A DNA stretch of 64,000 bases from the IMG/VR virus record IMGVR_UViG_3300047170_000049, positions 1-64,000 of that record, one strand, 5' to 3'. The translations under genes were made by a program, and so were the position numbers. The notes below the pieces were generated by a model, which saw only the letters and a program-made list of their open reading frames with translations, did not search any database and was not told the DNA's origin. This DNA comes from a virus. The first letter of the stretch is position 1; every line of letters begins with the position of its first letter. Below are positions 46,348-54,066 of this stretch, piece after piece.

Positions 46348-46565
46348 CCGATTTATTTTGGATTGTGTGGGCTGGAATTTCACTTTTTAACGTAATGTTG
46401 GTGGGGCACGAATATGCTTCACAGATTAGACGTGATGGTGAGGTTGTTGGGTTTAAGTGTGTTGCAGGGGTTTTATTTGCCCCGTTCTTTTTGGCTTTCA
46501 CGATAGGCTACCGCATCAAAAAATTCCCTAAATTCAAAGTTTCTATTCAAAAGGACAACACATGA
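46344..46565 (+). CDS. Two-pass membrane protein (73 aa)
   Basis: ATGA overlap at both ends. Two hydrophobic helices (LFWIVWAGISLFNVMLVGHE and CVAGVLFAPFFLAFTIGYRI) separated by a charged loop, with a basic end (KKFPKFKVSIQKDN). Function unknown. Confidence 0.6.
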   Translation: MTDLFWIVWAGISLFNVMLVGHEYASQIRRDGEVVGFKCVAGVLFAPFFLAFTIGYRIKKFPKFKVSIQKDNT

Positions 46566-47134
46566 AAACTTGGTTCACTAGCGATACCCACTTTGGCCAC
46601 TTGAACGTCATTAATTATTGCAAACGCCCATTCACTGGCATTGAGCATATGAATGCAGAGATGGTGCGTCTTTGGAATGAGACTGTGGCTCCTGAAGATA
46701 CCGTTTACTTTCTGGGTGATTTTTCACTGGGCAAACAAGCGGTGGTAGAGATTTTACCTAAGCTCAATGGCATAAAACACTTGATTGCGGGTAACCACGA
46801 CCGTTGTCACCCAGCACACGCCAAGAAAGAAGCTAAGATTGCAGCTATGACCCAGTGGTACTTGGAAATGGGCTTTGCGACCGTTCAATTGGAACTTAAG
46901 ATTAATATTGCAGGCCACTCAGTGAAACTTCACCACATGCCCTATAGCGGTGACCATACGGAGATGGAACGCTATGGTAAGTACCGTCCTAAGAATGAAG
47001 GCGACTGGCTTCTTTGCGGTCACGTCCACGACCTTTTCAAGATTAAGGGTAAGCAAATTAACGTAGGCGTTGATGTTTGGGACTTTAAACCCGTAAGCTC
47101 AGAACAAATTGCAGAGATTATTAATGGAGCATAA
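46562..47134 (+). CDS. Calcineurin-like metallophosphoesterase
   Basis: 190 aa with the full metal-binding set: D8-x-H10 (SDTHFGH), GD53 (FLGDFSLG), GNHD (77-80), a later His (LHHMPYSGD) and GHVH near the end. Small phage and bacterial enzymes of this type hydrolyse phosphodiesters; the substrate is unknown. It starts by ATGA overlap and provides the start for the next gene in its last codons. Confidence 0.8.
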   Translation: MKTWFTSDTHFGHLNVINYCKRPFTGIEHMNAEMVRLWNETVAPEDTVYFLGDFSLGKQAVVEILPKLNGIKHLIAGNHDRCHPAHAKKEAKIAAMTQWYLEMGFATVQLELKINIAGHSVKLHHMPYSGDHTEMERYGKYRPKNEGDWLLCGHVHDLFKIKGKQINVGVDVWDFKPVSSEQIAEIINGA

Positions 47135-47477
47135 AAAAGGCGATGTCTTTTGGATGCGAAGGAAATCTGCCATTGGTGGCGCGCCTAAGAATTTCATGCG
47201 CATTATCCAGCTAGACGGCAATCCAAGACTGACAAATTTAGCTCAATACGACAGTGAGTATCTTTACAACATAGTGCATTTACGGCATTACTCAAATAAT
47301 CCACATAGAGTCAAAAAGGTAGCTTCAGAACATGATTTGGATTCTTTTTGGATTAAAATGAGCGATGACGAAGCATATTTGGCAAAATTATTATTTCAAG
47401 TTTTAGACTTTAAAGAGTATGAAGAGACTTCAAGAATTAGGGCTGGTCAATTTTTAAAAAAGATAGGGGTAATATGA
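47124..47477 (+). CDS. LLY-tail family-like protein with C-terminal extension (117 aa)
   Basis: Start taken at ATG 47124, which overlaps the phosphoesterase gene by 11 nt; a TTG at 47109 would add five residues. It begins MEHKKGDVFWMRRKSAIGG with the KGDVF form of the family motif. The acidic helix DDEAYLAKLLFQ matches the family tail but is followed by about 30 more basic residues. Function unknown. Confidence 0.65.
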   Translation: MEHKKGDVFWMRRKSAIGGAPKNFMRIIQLDGNPRLTNLAQYDSEYLYNIVHLRHYSNNPHRVKKVASEHDLDSFWIKMSDDEAYLAKLLFQVLDFKEYEETSRIRAGQFLKKIGVI

Positions 47478-47710
47478 ACATTTATTTCAAATACTGGCTT
47501 CCTAAAGACGTTGATGTAGAAGTAATGGAATGGTACGGTATTCGTTTTGGTAGGCATTCAAAAAGTCACAATTATAATGCCTGGGACCTGAATATTGTCA
47601 TTCCAGGTAAAGGTGTATACGAATTAACGATAACAGATAACCATGCGAAATTTCTCAAGGAATGGGGGAAAGACTTTAAAATTGTGGTTGATTGGCAATT
47701 ATTCCCTTAA
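47474..47710 (+). CDS. Small hypothetical protein (78 aa)
   Basis: ATGA overlap with the previous gene. Alpha/beta composition with many aromatics (MNIYFKYWLPKDVDVEVMEW, WDLNIVIPGKGVYELTITDN, FKIVVDWQLFP). No recognisable family. Confidence 0.6.
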   Translation: MNIYFKYWLPKDVDVEVMEWYGIRFGRHSKSHNYNAWDLNIVIPGKGVYELTITDNHAKFLKEWGKDFKIVVDWQLFP

Positions 47711-47755
47711 GTTTTAAACATAAAAACCGATAGAATATATAGAAAGAAGGTGATT

Positions 47756-47953
47756 ATGTTAGAGTTTATAGTTAATTATCTTACAGTTGATGCGGTGGCC
47801 TCTTTGTTTGTAGGCGTTATTATCTACGCAAAAAGAAACCAAATCAAATACGCCTTACGCGCTTGGTTGGCCGTTCCTGCAGGTTGTTCACACCCTGAAG
47901 AGATTGAAGCTGATGATGAATTTATTAATGACTATGACAGTGAGGAAGAGTAA
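47756..47953 (+). CDS. Single-pass membrane protein (65 aa)
   Basis: The ATG at 47756 with GAAGGTG upstream is preferred to a GTG at 47750. An N-terminal hydrophobic segment (LEFIVNYLTVDAVASLFVGVI) is followed by a basic stretch and a very acidic tail (EEIEADDEFINDYDSEEE). A weak promoter (TTTAAA, 17 nt, TATATA) lies just upstream. Function unknown. Confidence 0.55.
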   Translation: MLEFIVNYLTVDAVASLFVGVIIYAKRNQIKYALRAWLAVPAGCSHPEEIEADDEFINDYDSEEE

Positions 47954-48114
47954 TGTGCAATTGTTCTGGACCCTGCCGATGCAGTGAAAAGAATGAAAAA
48001 TTAAAGGCAGAACTTGAAGCCTTTAAGCTAAATAACACCATTGACGAGCTTATTAAAGAATTGCAAAGCCTCAAGCTAGAGGTCAAGGAGTTGAAACGTG
48101 AGCCATCAAACTAA
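47953..48114 (+). CDS. Small Cys-rich coiled-coil protein (53 aa)
   Basis: Starts by TAATG overlap. The N-terminus MCNCSGPCRCSEKNEK has a C-x-C-x3-C-x-C cluster suited to zinc binding, followed by a coiled coil (LKAELEAFKLNNTIDELIKE). Overlaps the next gene's GTG start by 17 nt. Function unknown. Confidence 0.55.
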   Translation: MCNCSGPCRCSEKNEKLKAELEAFKLNNTIDELIKELQSLKLEVKELKREPSN

Positions 48115-48391
48115 AGGTCCATGGTTTGTAAATGCTGAAGACGGTGCGGATTTCACCGCCATATCCACTAATCCAAATGGCGATGGCAGTATAGAATTTG
48201 AAAAGGAAGTATTAGGCGCTTCCGAATGGTTGAGAGTCAAGCCTGAAGATTTGCGATTGATGGCAGCGGGGCCTGAACTTTTGGAAGCCGCGAAATTAGC
48301 ATTAGACATTGCCGTTGCTGGACAATTCCGTGTTCTTGAAAAAACTCTAAGGGCAGCTATTAAAAAGGCAGAAGGTGATGAAGGTAGGTAA
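48098..48391 (+). CDS. Small phage protein with AAGPELLEA motif (97 aa)
   Basis: GTG start with AAGGAG upstream. Tryptophan-rich strand region (GPWFVNAEDGADFTAISTNP), then MAAGPELLEAAKLALDIAVA and a helical end. The AAxPELLEALK-type segment recurs in many phage small proteins of unknown function. Its 3' end overlaps the next ORF. Confidence 0.6.
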   Translation: MSHQTKGPWFVNAEDGADFTAISTNPNGDGSIEFEKEVLGASEWLRVKPEDLRLMAAGPELLEAAKLALDIAVAGQFRVLEKTLRAAIKKAEGDEGR

Positions 48392-48521
48392 AATCATCAC
48401 CTTTACAATTTATGATGGTAGCCGAGTCCATGCCGTCATAACGAAAATACATGACAATGGCAACGTAGAGATTGCCAATGGCACTATATTGATTCTGACA
48501 GGTTCTGAAGAATTTACTTAA
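48378..48521 (+). CDS. Small beta-rich protein (47 aa)
   Basis: The ATG at 48378 follows GAAGGTG and overlaps the previous gene by 14 nt. The peptide MKVGKIITFTIYDGSRVHAV.. followed by ITKIHDNGNVEIANGTILIL has the strand-turn-strand pattern of a very small SH3-like barrel, recalling the body of the LLY-tail proteins without the tail. Function unknown. Confidence 0.5.
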   Translation: MKVGKIITFTIYDGSRVHAVITKIHDNGNVEIANGTILILTGSEEFT

Positions 48522-48578
48522 AAATACTAAAGTTTTAAAAACAGATGCCGAATAGTAGTATGTAACAAGGAGAAACAT

Positions 48579-49142
48579 ATGAAATTCAGTATCAAAGACC
48601 CAAATCGCCTGAACTACTTCCGCTGCATGGACTGTCTGTCCACGATGACTTCTTACGAAACCCCAGTAATGTGCGCTTGTGATGGTTTACTTGTACCGAT
48701 GGGTCAGGTTTACGACAAGCATTACGGTGAAGAAGTTGTGCGCCCTGCTTGTGACGGACGTTGCACCCACTCCGCTGGCCCGATTTGCACATGCAAATGT
48801 GGTGGTGCCAATCATGGTACTGGCAAATTAGTCAAAACCGTGGTAATTAATGGTGTGGTTAAAGTAACTGAAGTTGACGCAGATGCTCATAAACGTGCTC
48901 AAGAATGGCGTGAAGCTTTTAACGCTGCCCGTGACCGTTTTGAAAAACACCTGGCCGCTCCTTTCAATGAGATGGTAGCAAACCAAGGCAAGGTTAACAA
49001 TGTTCAATTTTGGACCATTCGCCGCGCCTATAGCAGTGGCAAGTTCCACTTAAGCAAAATATCTCAAATGAAAGTACACAAGGCACGCATGGAGGCAGCA
49101 AAAACTGCCTTCCCCGTTCCTTTGGAGGTTGTCAATGAGTAA
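48579..49142 (+). CDS. Cys-rich hypothetical protein (187 aa)
   Basis: Good RBS (AAGGAG). The N-terminal 80 residues hold cysteines in pairs (FRCMDC, PVMCAC, PACDGRCTH, ICTCKCGGANHG), consistent with two zinc sites; the CTCxCGGxNHG segment is common to a family of phage proteins of unknown role. The C-terminal half is helical and basic (AQEWREAFNAARDRFEKHLA). Possibly nucleic-acid binding. Confidence 0.62.
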   Translation: MKFSIKDPNRLNYFRCMDCLSTMTSYETPVMCACDGLLVPMGQVYDKHYGEEVVRPACDGRCTHSAGPICTCKCGGANHGTGKLVKTVVINGVVKVTEVDADAHKRAQEWREAFNAARDRFEKHLAAPFNEMVANQGKVNNVQFWTIRRAYSSGKFHLSKISQMKVHKARMEAAKTAFPVPLEVVNE

Positions 49143-49368
49143 TGTAGCGTTTAGAAGGTCAAGAATTAATAGGGTAATTGAAAAGAAAGCTATTAGCGAA
49201 GATGTGTCAGTTAACAAGGGGGATTTGGTTCAAGTTATTAATGTAGGTAAAGGCACCATAAGATGTAAGCCTGTTAAAACCCCTGATTATGTAGTCGATT
49301 TTGAAGTTGCTGATTTAGAGCACTTAACTAAGGAAGAGAACGAATTAGCAAATTTATTGTTTGGATAA
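49135..49368 (+). CDS. LLY-tail family protein (77 aa)
   Basis: The ATG at 49135 has GGAGG 6 nt upstream (a TTG at 49129 is also open). A basic N-terminus (NVAFRRSRINRVIEKKA) precedes VNKGDLVQVINVGKGTIRCK, the family core, and the end is EENELANLLFG. It is the last plus-strand gene here; the TTG formed by LFG opens only a 28-codon frame, yet the tail is intact. Function unknown. Confidence 0.74.
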   Translation: MSNVAFRRSRINRVIEKKAISEDVSVNKGDLVQVINVGKGTIRCKPVKTPDYVVDFEVADLEHLTKEENELANLLFG

Positions 49369-49374
49369 AACTAA

Positions 49375-49394
49375 AGGGCACCTTTCGATGCCCT
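49375..49394 (-). terminator. Putative terminator downstream of tRNA
   Basis: Minus-strand hairpin AGGGCA-TCGAAAGG-TGCCCT followed by TTAGTTTT. It lies about 50 nt past the tRNA CCA end and just beyond the plus-strand family gene, so it may end the minus-strand transcript. The T-run is interrupted. Confidence 0.45.
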
Positions 49395-49441
49395 CTAGTG
49401 GGATACTGCCGCCCGATAGCTTGATTTACCGTTCGGCAATT

Positions 49442-49516
49442 TGGTAGCGGGTCTAGGAGTCTAACCTAGCGTGATACGGTTATGAGCCGCACCAGTCCAC
49501 ACGTTCTCTACCCGCG
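49442..49516 (-). tRNA. tRNA-Met (CAT), initiator-like
   Basis: 75 nt with encoded CCA. The acceptor stem pairs GCGGGT with ACCCGC (positions 2-7 and 66-71), leaving a mismatched C1.T72 as in bacterial initiator tRNAs (C1.A72). The anticodon arm TGCGG-CTCATAA-CCGTA gives CAT (49482-49484) with T33 and A37. The T arm CTAGG-TTAGACT-CCTAG is a perfect 5-bp stem, but loop base 56 is A, not C. The D arm is poor: only a 2-bp AG/CT pairing is visible. It lies downstream of the protease gene. A CAT tRNA-Ile2 (lysidine type) is an alternative. Confidence 0.65.
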
Positions 49517-49522
49517 AAATAA

Positions 49523-50308
49523 TTAACGTCTAACAGTCCAAAAGTCTGAAGCAAGGTCATCGCTTGAGATGTAAGCGTATGGCATAAAAAAGTATCCACG
49601 AACACCCCAGTCAGGTCCCCAACTATTACGAATCTTCATCATTTGAGTTTTATCATCGTAACCTACGCACATAACTGCATGACCACCTTCTGGTGCGTCA
49701 TCGCCTGAAGGCATTGCAAGAATACCGTCTTTAGCCATTTGCTCAGATTCCATTTGTGAATAAACGGTGAATCCAAATACGAATGGGAATCCAGCGGCCA
49801 AACAATGCTTCATATCGTCCAAAGATTCTAAACGAAGGTATTGGCTAATCTTATGCGTAGCAGCTTGAGTGAAAGATTCTTGCGTTGGTTTATGATAAAG
49901 GTTGTTTGGATTGTAGGGCCAAACTAATTCGGTGCAAGCTCCAATAGAAGCTAAAGTTTTAATACCGTCACGAAGTTGAGCGCCACCGTCTTGATGTGGG
50001 TCACCTTCTAAAACTCGTTCATTCCAGTAAATGAATAAACGGCTTACATGCTCAAACTTAGCATCGAACTCTTCAGGAGCGTTAGTTTGACTAGCTTTCA
50101 TTTCAGCTAATTCCAAGAATTCAAGATTACCAGCTAAAGAGTTGGCGGTACATGAACCGATTTGGCCTTGGTCGAAAACAGGTGAGCATAGTGGCTCTAA
50201 ATCGACTGAAGCAGGTAACGCTGCAGGTGCTACATCAGCAAGTCTTAAAGTTTTATATTTCTTATCTCTATGGTCAGGTAGGTCTGGGTTCCAATTATAT
50301 TTTTTCAT
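49523..50308 (-). CDS. Papain-like (C1 family) cysteine protease
   Basis: 261 aa. Catalytic Cys53 in DQGQIGSCTANS, His in PEGGHAVMCVGYDD and Asn in RNSWGPDWGVRGYFFMP, with the oxyanion Gln in DQGQ. The sequence from LPASVDLEPLCSPVFDQGQ onward matches mature C1 proteases; there is only a short N-terminal lead and no signal peptide. Start at ATG 50308 (AAAGGAAAG upstream) rather than TTG 50323. It follows the tail tube gene after a hairpin. It may process virion proteins or host targets. Confidence 0.8.
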   Translation of the reverse strand: MKKYNWNPDLPDHRDKKYKTLRLADVAPAALPASVDLEPLCSPVFDQGQIGSCTANSLAGNLEFLELAEMKASQTNAPEEFDAKFEHVSRLFIYWNERVLEGDPHQDGGAQLRDGIKTLASIGACTELVWPYNPNNLYHKPTQESFTQAATHKISQYLRLESLDDMKHCLAAGFPFVFGFTVYSQMESEQMAKDGILAMPSGDDAPEGGHAVMCVGYDDKTQMMKIRNSWGPDWGVRGYFFMPYAYISSDDLASDFWTVRR

Positions 50309-50323
50309 GGTCTTTCCTTTCAA

Positions 50324-50349
50324 GTAAAAGGCCAGTATCTCTACTGGCC
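50324..50349 (-). terminator. Intrinsic terminator after tail tube gene
   Basis: Minus-strand GGCCAGTA-GAGA-TACTGGCC, an 8-bp perfect stem, followed by TTTTACTT. It would end or attenuate the sheath-tube transcript about 55 nt after the tube stop, reducing expression of the protease gene. Confidence 0.65.
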
Positions 50350-50404
50350 TTCGGACCCCTCAGTTATTTCACATTCGGGGGATTCATCATCGGGTGTTTA
50401 GAGA

Positions 50405-50890
50405 TTAGAATTCTGGAGTTGCTGGGATAACTCCACCGCCGTCATTAACGTCCGTATCGCTACTTTCGTCATGAGCGCGTAAGCCTTGGAAGGTAATGCT
50501 AATGTCACTAACCGCTCTAGCAGTAACACCAGAGTTATATCCAGTGGGACGGCAATGAAGGGCTGTGAAAATAGCTTGTCCAGTTTGACGGTCAACAATT
50601 TGAATTGTTAAATCATCAGCGGACATAAGTTGGTTAAGTTGGGGAAGTCCAGCGGCTTCATAAGCACCTTGACCAACAACACGATAACCAGTAGCAGTGA
50701 TATTGATTGCTTCTTGTCCCGTGTAGGTGATTTCTGCAGGTGAGTATCTGCCTAAGATATAAGCTGGGTTCGTATCGTAGTTGACACCCCAAGTACAACT
50801 GGTGAAAATACCGATTGTTTGAGCTTGTCCGCTAGCAGAGGCAATTTGTACAATTGCTCTGGACCCATGTAATACATTTTGGTCTGCCAT
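50405..50890 (-). CDS. Tail tube protein
   Basis: 161 aa, directly downstream of the sheath gene, the standard order in contractile tails. Beta-rich with the tube-fold pattern (RAIVQIASASGQAQTIGIFT, YSPAEITYTGQEAINITATG, LTIQIVDRQTGQAIFTALHC, VSDISITFQGLRAHD). The acidic/Gly C-terminal tail (ESSDTDVNDGGG) is probably exposed. Strong RBS (AAGGAG). It forms the hexameric rings of the inner tube. Confidence 0.78.
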   Translation of the reverse strand: MADQNVLHGSRAIVQIASASGQAQTIGIFTSCTWGVNYDTNPAYILGRYSPAEITYTGQEAINITATGYRVVGQGAYEAAGLPQLNQLMSADDLTIQIVDRQTGQAIFTALHCRPTGYNSGVTARAVSDISITFQGLRAHDESSDTDVNDGGGVIPATPEF

Positions 50891-50910
50891 TTTAAATTCT
50901 CCTTAATTTC

Positions 50911-53709
50911 TTAAGCTGAAGCCGAGGTACTGATACCTTCGATTGTTAAATCAATTGGGATAAAGTAGATTGCGCCAGCTTCAATGAGGTCAATCTTAAC
51001 TGACATAACGCCAGCGTTGATTTGAACGTCGATGCTGTTGTATCCACCTGGTGCTTTAGCTGTAGCGACTGTGTACTTATTGTGTAAGAACTCAGCCATT
51101 TTAGCTTTACAGAATCCCACCGCAAGGGCTGCAGAAACATCGGCAACACTTTGACCGACGAACGCAGTCTTGAGACTTTGTGCGAGGCTAAGTGCCATAA
51201 TGTCACTAACATAAACAGCTTGTAGGCTGTTGTAGACGAAGTTTTTGTCCACACCGTATGTGGTTTGGTCTGAAGGGTACGCGAATCCACCGTTTGGTTG
51301 AGCTTGGATTGGTAACAACCCAGCTAACAGTGCATCTTCAACATCGGACACATCTCCATCATCGAAATCGTTAGCGGCTTGAATGACGCCAGAGATATTG
51401 ATTGATTTATTGAAGATAGCCTTGTAACCACCAGCGGCTTGCATACCTGCAGCAACTGCAGCACCCATCCAAGGTTGGAATTGAGTGGTGTTACCAGTTG
51501 ATTGCGATACGTTGAAAACGTCTTGGAAAGAACAAGTTACGCGGAAGCTTGCAAGGTTCTGAGCTTCTGCTTGAGCATTTGCGAACGTGTCGCGAATGGA
51601 GCAAAGTGCAGAACGATGTTTCTTAACTTTAGGAGTAGACATCGCGATAACGTGTGATTTCACTAAAGAGTTAACCGCTCTAACGGTGTAAGTTGAGCTT
51701 GGGTCAGTTAAACCTGAAGCAATGTCGAGGGTCGCATCTTGTGAAACAAGAGGAACTACGAAGTTACAGGTAACACCAGCAAGTGCGTCGATAGCGTTTG
51801 ACCAGTCAAGGCCAGTTGAACCACCCTTAGCTCCGTTAGCTAAGAAGGTAGCAGCTTGTGCGCTAGGAAGACCAGCTTTTGCGATTGCTCCGTAACCAGC
51901 TAATTGTGAACTAGCGAGACTTCTAGTACCTAAAGTTAGGTCATAAAGGTCAGACTTGATTTCACCAGGTTGGAAGCCTTCGTCACTAGCAATTCCGATG
52001 CTTTGAACTTGGTCGAGAACGCTGATTGGACGTTGACCTTGTAAAGATGAGAAGAGACTAGCTGAGTAACCAGTGTTTGAATTGATTAAGTTAACTAAGT
52101 CGTTAATGGTTGATAATTGACTTAAGTTAATGCTGAGGTTTGCACCTTGGCCACCAGTAACGGTAGTTGTGAAGATGTTTTGCCCAGAAACTTGATTGAT
52201 GCTTGCACTAGCAGTTGTACCGTTGTAACCTAAGCTAAATACGATATTTCCACCGACAGTGTAATTTTCTTGCTTGGTGCTTGACACGAGATTGATGGTC
52301 TTTTGGAGTTGAGCATCAGACTCAAGTAAAGTTCCTAAGAAAGAAGCGGCAGAGGTCGTACCTTGGTTAAGGAACATATTGCCAACGTTGGTAGCTCCAC
52401 CATTGTCATAAAGTTCCATGGTCTTTCCAGCACCCTTGATTTGTTGGTCAAGGTCTTGAACATCGCTAATAGCTGCGATTGGGGTAGAAGCTACTGAAAC
52501 TGGAGAACCGTTGCTCAAGCGAGACATCGTAATGAATGCGCTTGAAGAGTTATTAGCGGTAGAGGTAATTTGATACCAACCGATATTAGCATTACCAGCG
52601 CCTGCGAAAGCAGAACCTGAAGGAATGCTAACCCAGTCACCAACGCGAGGGCTTGAGGCCCATAATTGGCCTGCAGCTAATGTCATGGTGAGGTTAGAAC
52701 CAACTGCAACTGAAGTGATAGTTTGGCCAGTCAACCCAGTGAGGATTTGACGGTCAGTACCAGAAAGGTTATTGATTTGGAGGTAGCTCCAGTCAATAAG
52801 GTCATTACTAGGCGTACCAGTGATGGTAGCACTAGAAACCGCTACAGGGGCTCCTGCAGTAATCTTAGTTGCGCTTAATTGAGCTAATGAGGTTGTGTTT
52901 GAAATTGCAGTAACTACATACCAACCAACATTTGCATTTCCTGAGCCAGCTAATACTGAGCCAGAAGGGATTTGCATGGTATCGCCAACTTGAGGCGCTA
53001 CGCTGAATAAGGTAGGAGCGGTCAATGTTACGTTAACATTTTGACCTGAAACTGATAATGAAGCAACTTGCCCACCAGAACCTAGAGCAAGACGATTAGT
53101 TCCACCGACTGCATTAATGCCTGAAAGTGAAGTTAATGCACTTGCAAGGGCAGCGGGTGTTTCGTTAGCTGAAATGGCTAAGGTTTGTTTAGCTCCACCG
53201 TTAACTCGTGCGGCCAATGAAGCGCCAGAAGAGTTAGGGACATAGGAGAACTGTCCAGAAGTAGGAGCGGCTTCAAGGGTTGTGTCTTGAATTTGGAAAT
53301 AAATGAGGTTACCAGGTTGTCCAGCTAATTTAGCTACGAACATACCGTGGTTATCTTGGGTAGCCTTGGAAGCTCTAACACCTTCGTTAACTTTGACGAT
53401 AACGATGGATTGTGGAGCACCTTGGATTGCTTGGCTAGCTGAAGGCGTAACGGCAGCACGGAAAGCGTCAATTAAACGACCTGTTCCGTATTTAGCGACA
53501 AGTTTAGAAATATCACCAGGGCCGAAAACGTTATTAGCAAGTTTACCTTCTGAAGGGTCATCCCAGGCTGGACCTTGGTCTGCTTCACCAACTAGAGCAA
53601 CTACGCCCGTGGTAGCAATACCCGTGGGATTGCTAGCTACGTTAACAGTGACGGCAGAATCTGGTACGATTAACGTATATCCTGAAGGGTCTGTGTATGT
53701 GAAAGCCAT
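50911..53709 (-). CDS. Tail sheath protein with inserted repeat modules
   Basis: 932 aa. The N-terminal region (TGVVALVGEADQGPAWDDPS, VFGPGDISKLVAKYGTGRLI, APQSIVIVKVNEG) and the C-terminal third (RDTFANAQAEAQNLASFRVT, AAVAAGMQAAGGYKAIFNKS, FVYNSLQAVYVSDIMALSLA, KIDLIEAGAIYFIPIDLTIE) match contractile sheath subunits. Two homologous modules of about 85 aa are inserted at about 214-298 and 328-412 (VGDxxxIPSGS, AGxGNANxGWY). The ATG has AGGAG and lies 35 nt after promoter-like motif copy 6. It polymerises around the tube and contracts on infection. Confidence 0.85.
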   Translation of the reverse strand: MAFTYTDPSGYTLIVPDSAVTVNVASNPTGIATTGVVALVGEADQGPAWDDPSEGKLANNVFGPGDISKLVAKYGTGRLIDAFRAAVTPSASQAIQGAPQSIVIVKVNEGVRASKATQDNHGMFVAKLAGQPGNLIYFQIQDTTLEAAPTSGQFSYVPNSSGASLAARVNGGAKQTLAISANETPAALASALTSLSGINAVGGTNRLALGSGGQVASLSVSGQNVNVTLTAPTLFSVAPQVGDTMQIPSGSVLAGSGNANVGWYVVTAISNTTSLAQLSATKITAGAPVAVSSATITGTPSNDLIDWSYLQINNLSGTDRQILTGLTGQTITSVAVGSNLTMTLAAGQLWASSPRVGDWVSIPSGSAFAGAGNANIGWYQITSTANNSSSAFITMSRLSNGSPVSVASTPIAAISDVQDLDQQIKGAGKTMELYDNGGATNVGNMFLNQGTTSAASFLGTLLESDAQLQKTINLVSSTKQENYTVGGNIVFSLGYNGTTASASINQVSGQNIFTTTVTGGQGANLSINLSQLSTINDLVNLINSNTGYSASLFSSLQGQRPISVLDQVQSIGIASDEGFQPGEIKSDLYDLTLGTRSLASSQLAGYGAIAKAGLPSAQAATFLANGAKGGSTGLDWSNAIDALAGVTCNFVVPLVSQDATLDIASGLTDPSSTYTVRAVNSLVKSHVIAMSTPKVKKHRSALCSIRDTFANAQAEAQNLASFRVTCSFQDVFNVSQSTGNTTQFQPWMGAAVAAGMQAAGGYKAIFNKSINISGVIQAANDFDDGDVSDVEDALLAGLLPIQAQPNGGFAYPSDQTTYGVDKNFVYNSLQAVYVSDIMALSLAQSLKTAFVGQSVADVSAALAVGFCKAKMAEFLHNKYTVATAKAPGGYNSIDVQINAGVMSVKIDLIEAGAIYFIPIDLTIEGISTSASA

Positions 53710-53744
53710 TATTTATCTCCTATTAATTCGTAACTGTTAACTAC

Positions 53745-53775
53745 ATTAAGATTTGTAGTTAAACTGTTGAAATCA
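53745..53775 (-). promoter_or_regulatory. 31-bp late-promoter-like motif, copy 6
   Basis: Minus strand: TGATTTC, AACAGT, TTAACTA, CAAATCTTAAT. It occupies the 73-nt gap before the sheath gene, 35 nt from its ATG, and presumably drives the highly expressed sheath and tube genes. Confidence 0.75.
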
Positions 53776-53782
53776 TTCAATT

Positions 53783-54058
53783 TTATTTTTCTACTTCAAT
53801 ACCAAAGTTCTTCACGCCTTCAATCCACTTTGAGGGCTTATCTAGCCAACCAAGCGATTGTAGGTGGATTTTGCAGGCCACCATATGACGTTCGTCACCG
53901 TTTTTAATGCAGGCATTCCAGAATTGCTCAAAGGATTTCCACATAACAGGTGGGGTATTTTGAACAGTTCCTTTAGTGTCACGCACTGCAGGTCTAACGG
54001 CAGACTCTTTGTGTTCTGGTGCTTTTACGTTACTTGGCATACTAGTTGGACGTGGCAT
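53783..54058 (-). CDS. Small virion-operon protein (91 aa)
   Basis: Pro- and Lys-rich N-terminus (MPRPTSMPSNVKAPEHKESA) and a helical, Trp-containing C-terminal domain (WKSFEQFWNACIKNGDERHM, LQSLGWLDKPSKWIEGVKNF). Last gene before motif copy 6. Not recognised; its place next to the Lys/Pro-rich 511-aa protein suggests an internal or assembly protein. Confidence 0.55.
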   Translation of the reverse strand: MPRPTSMPSNVKAPEHKESAVRPAVRDTKGTVQNTPPVMWKSFEQFWNACIKNGDERHMVACKIHLQSLGWLDKPSKWIEGVKNFGIEVEK

Positions 54059-54066
54059 AAATCACC

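Noticed and set aside
49362-49450. 28-codon TTG frame after the last plus-strand family gene
   Set aside because: It arises only from the LFG tail codons, runs through the terminator hairpin and tRNA flank, and looks non-coding.
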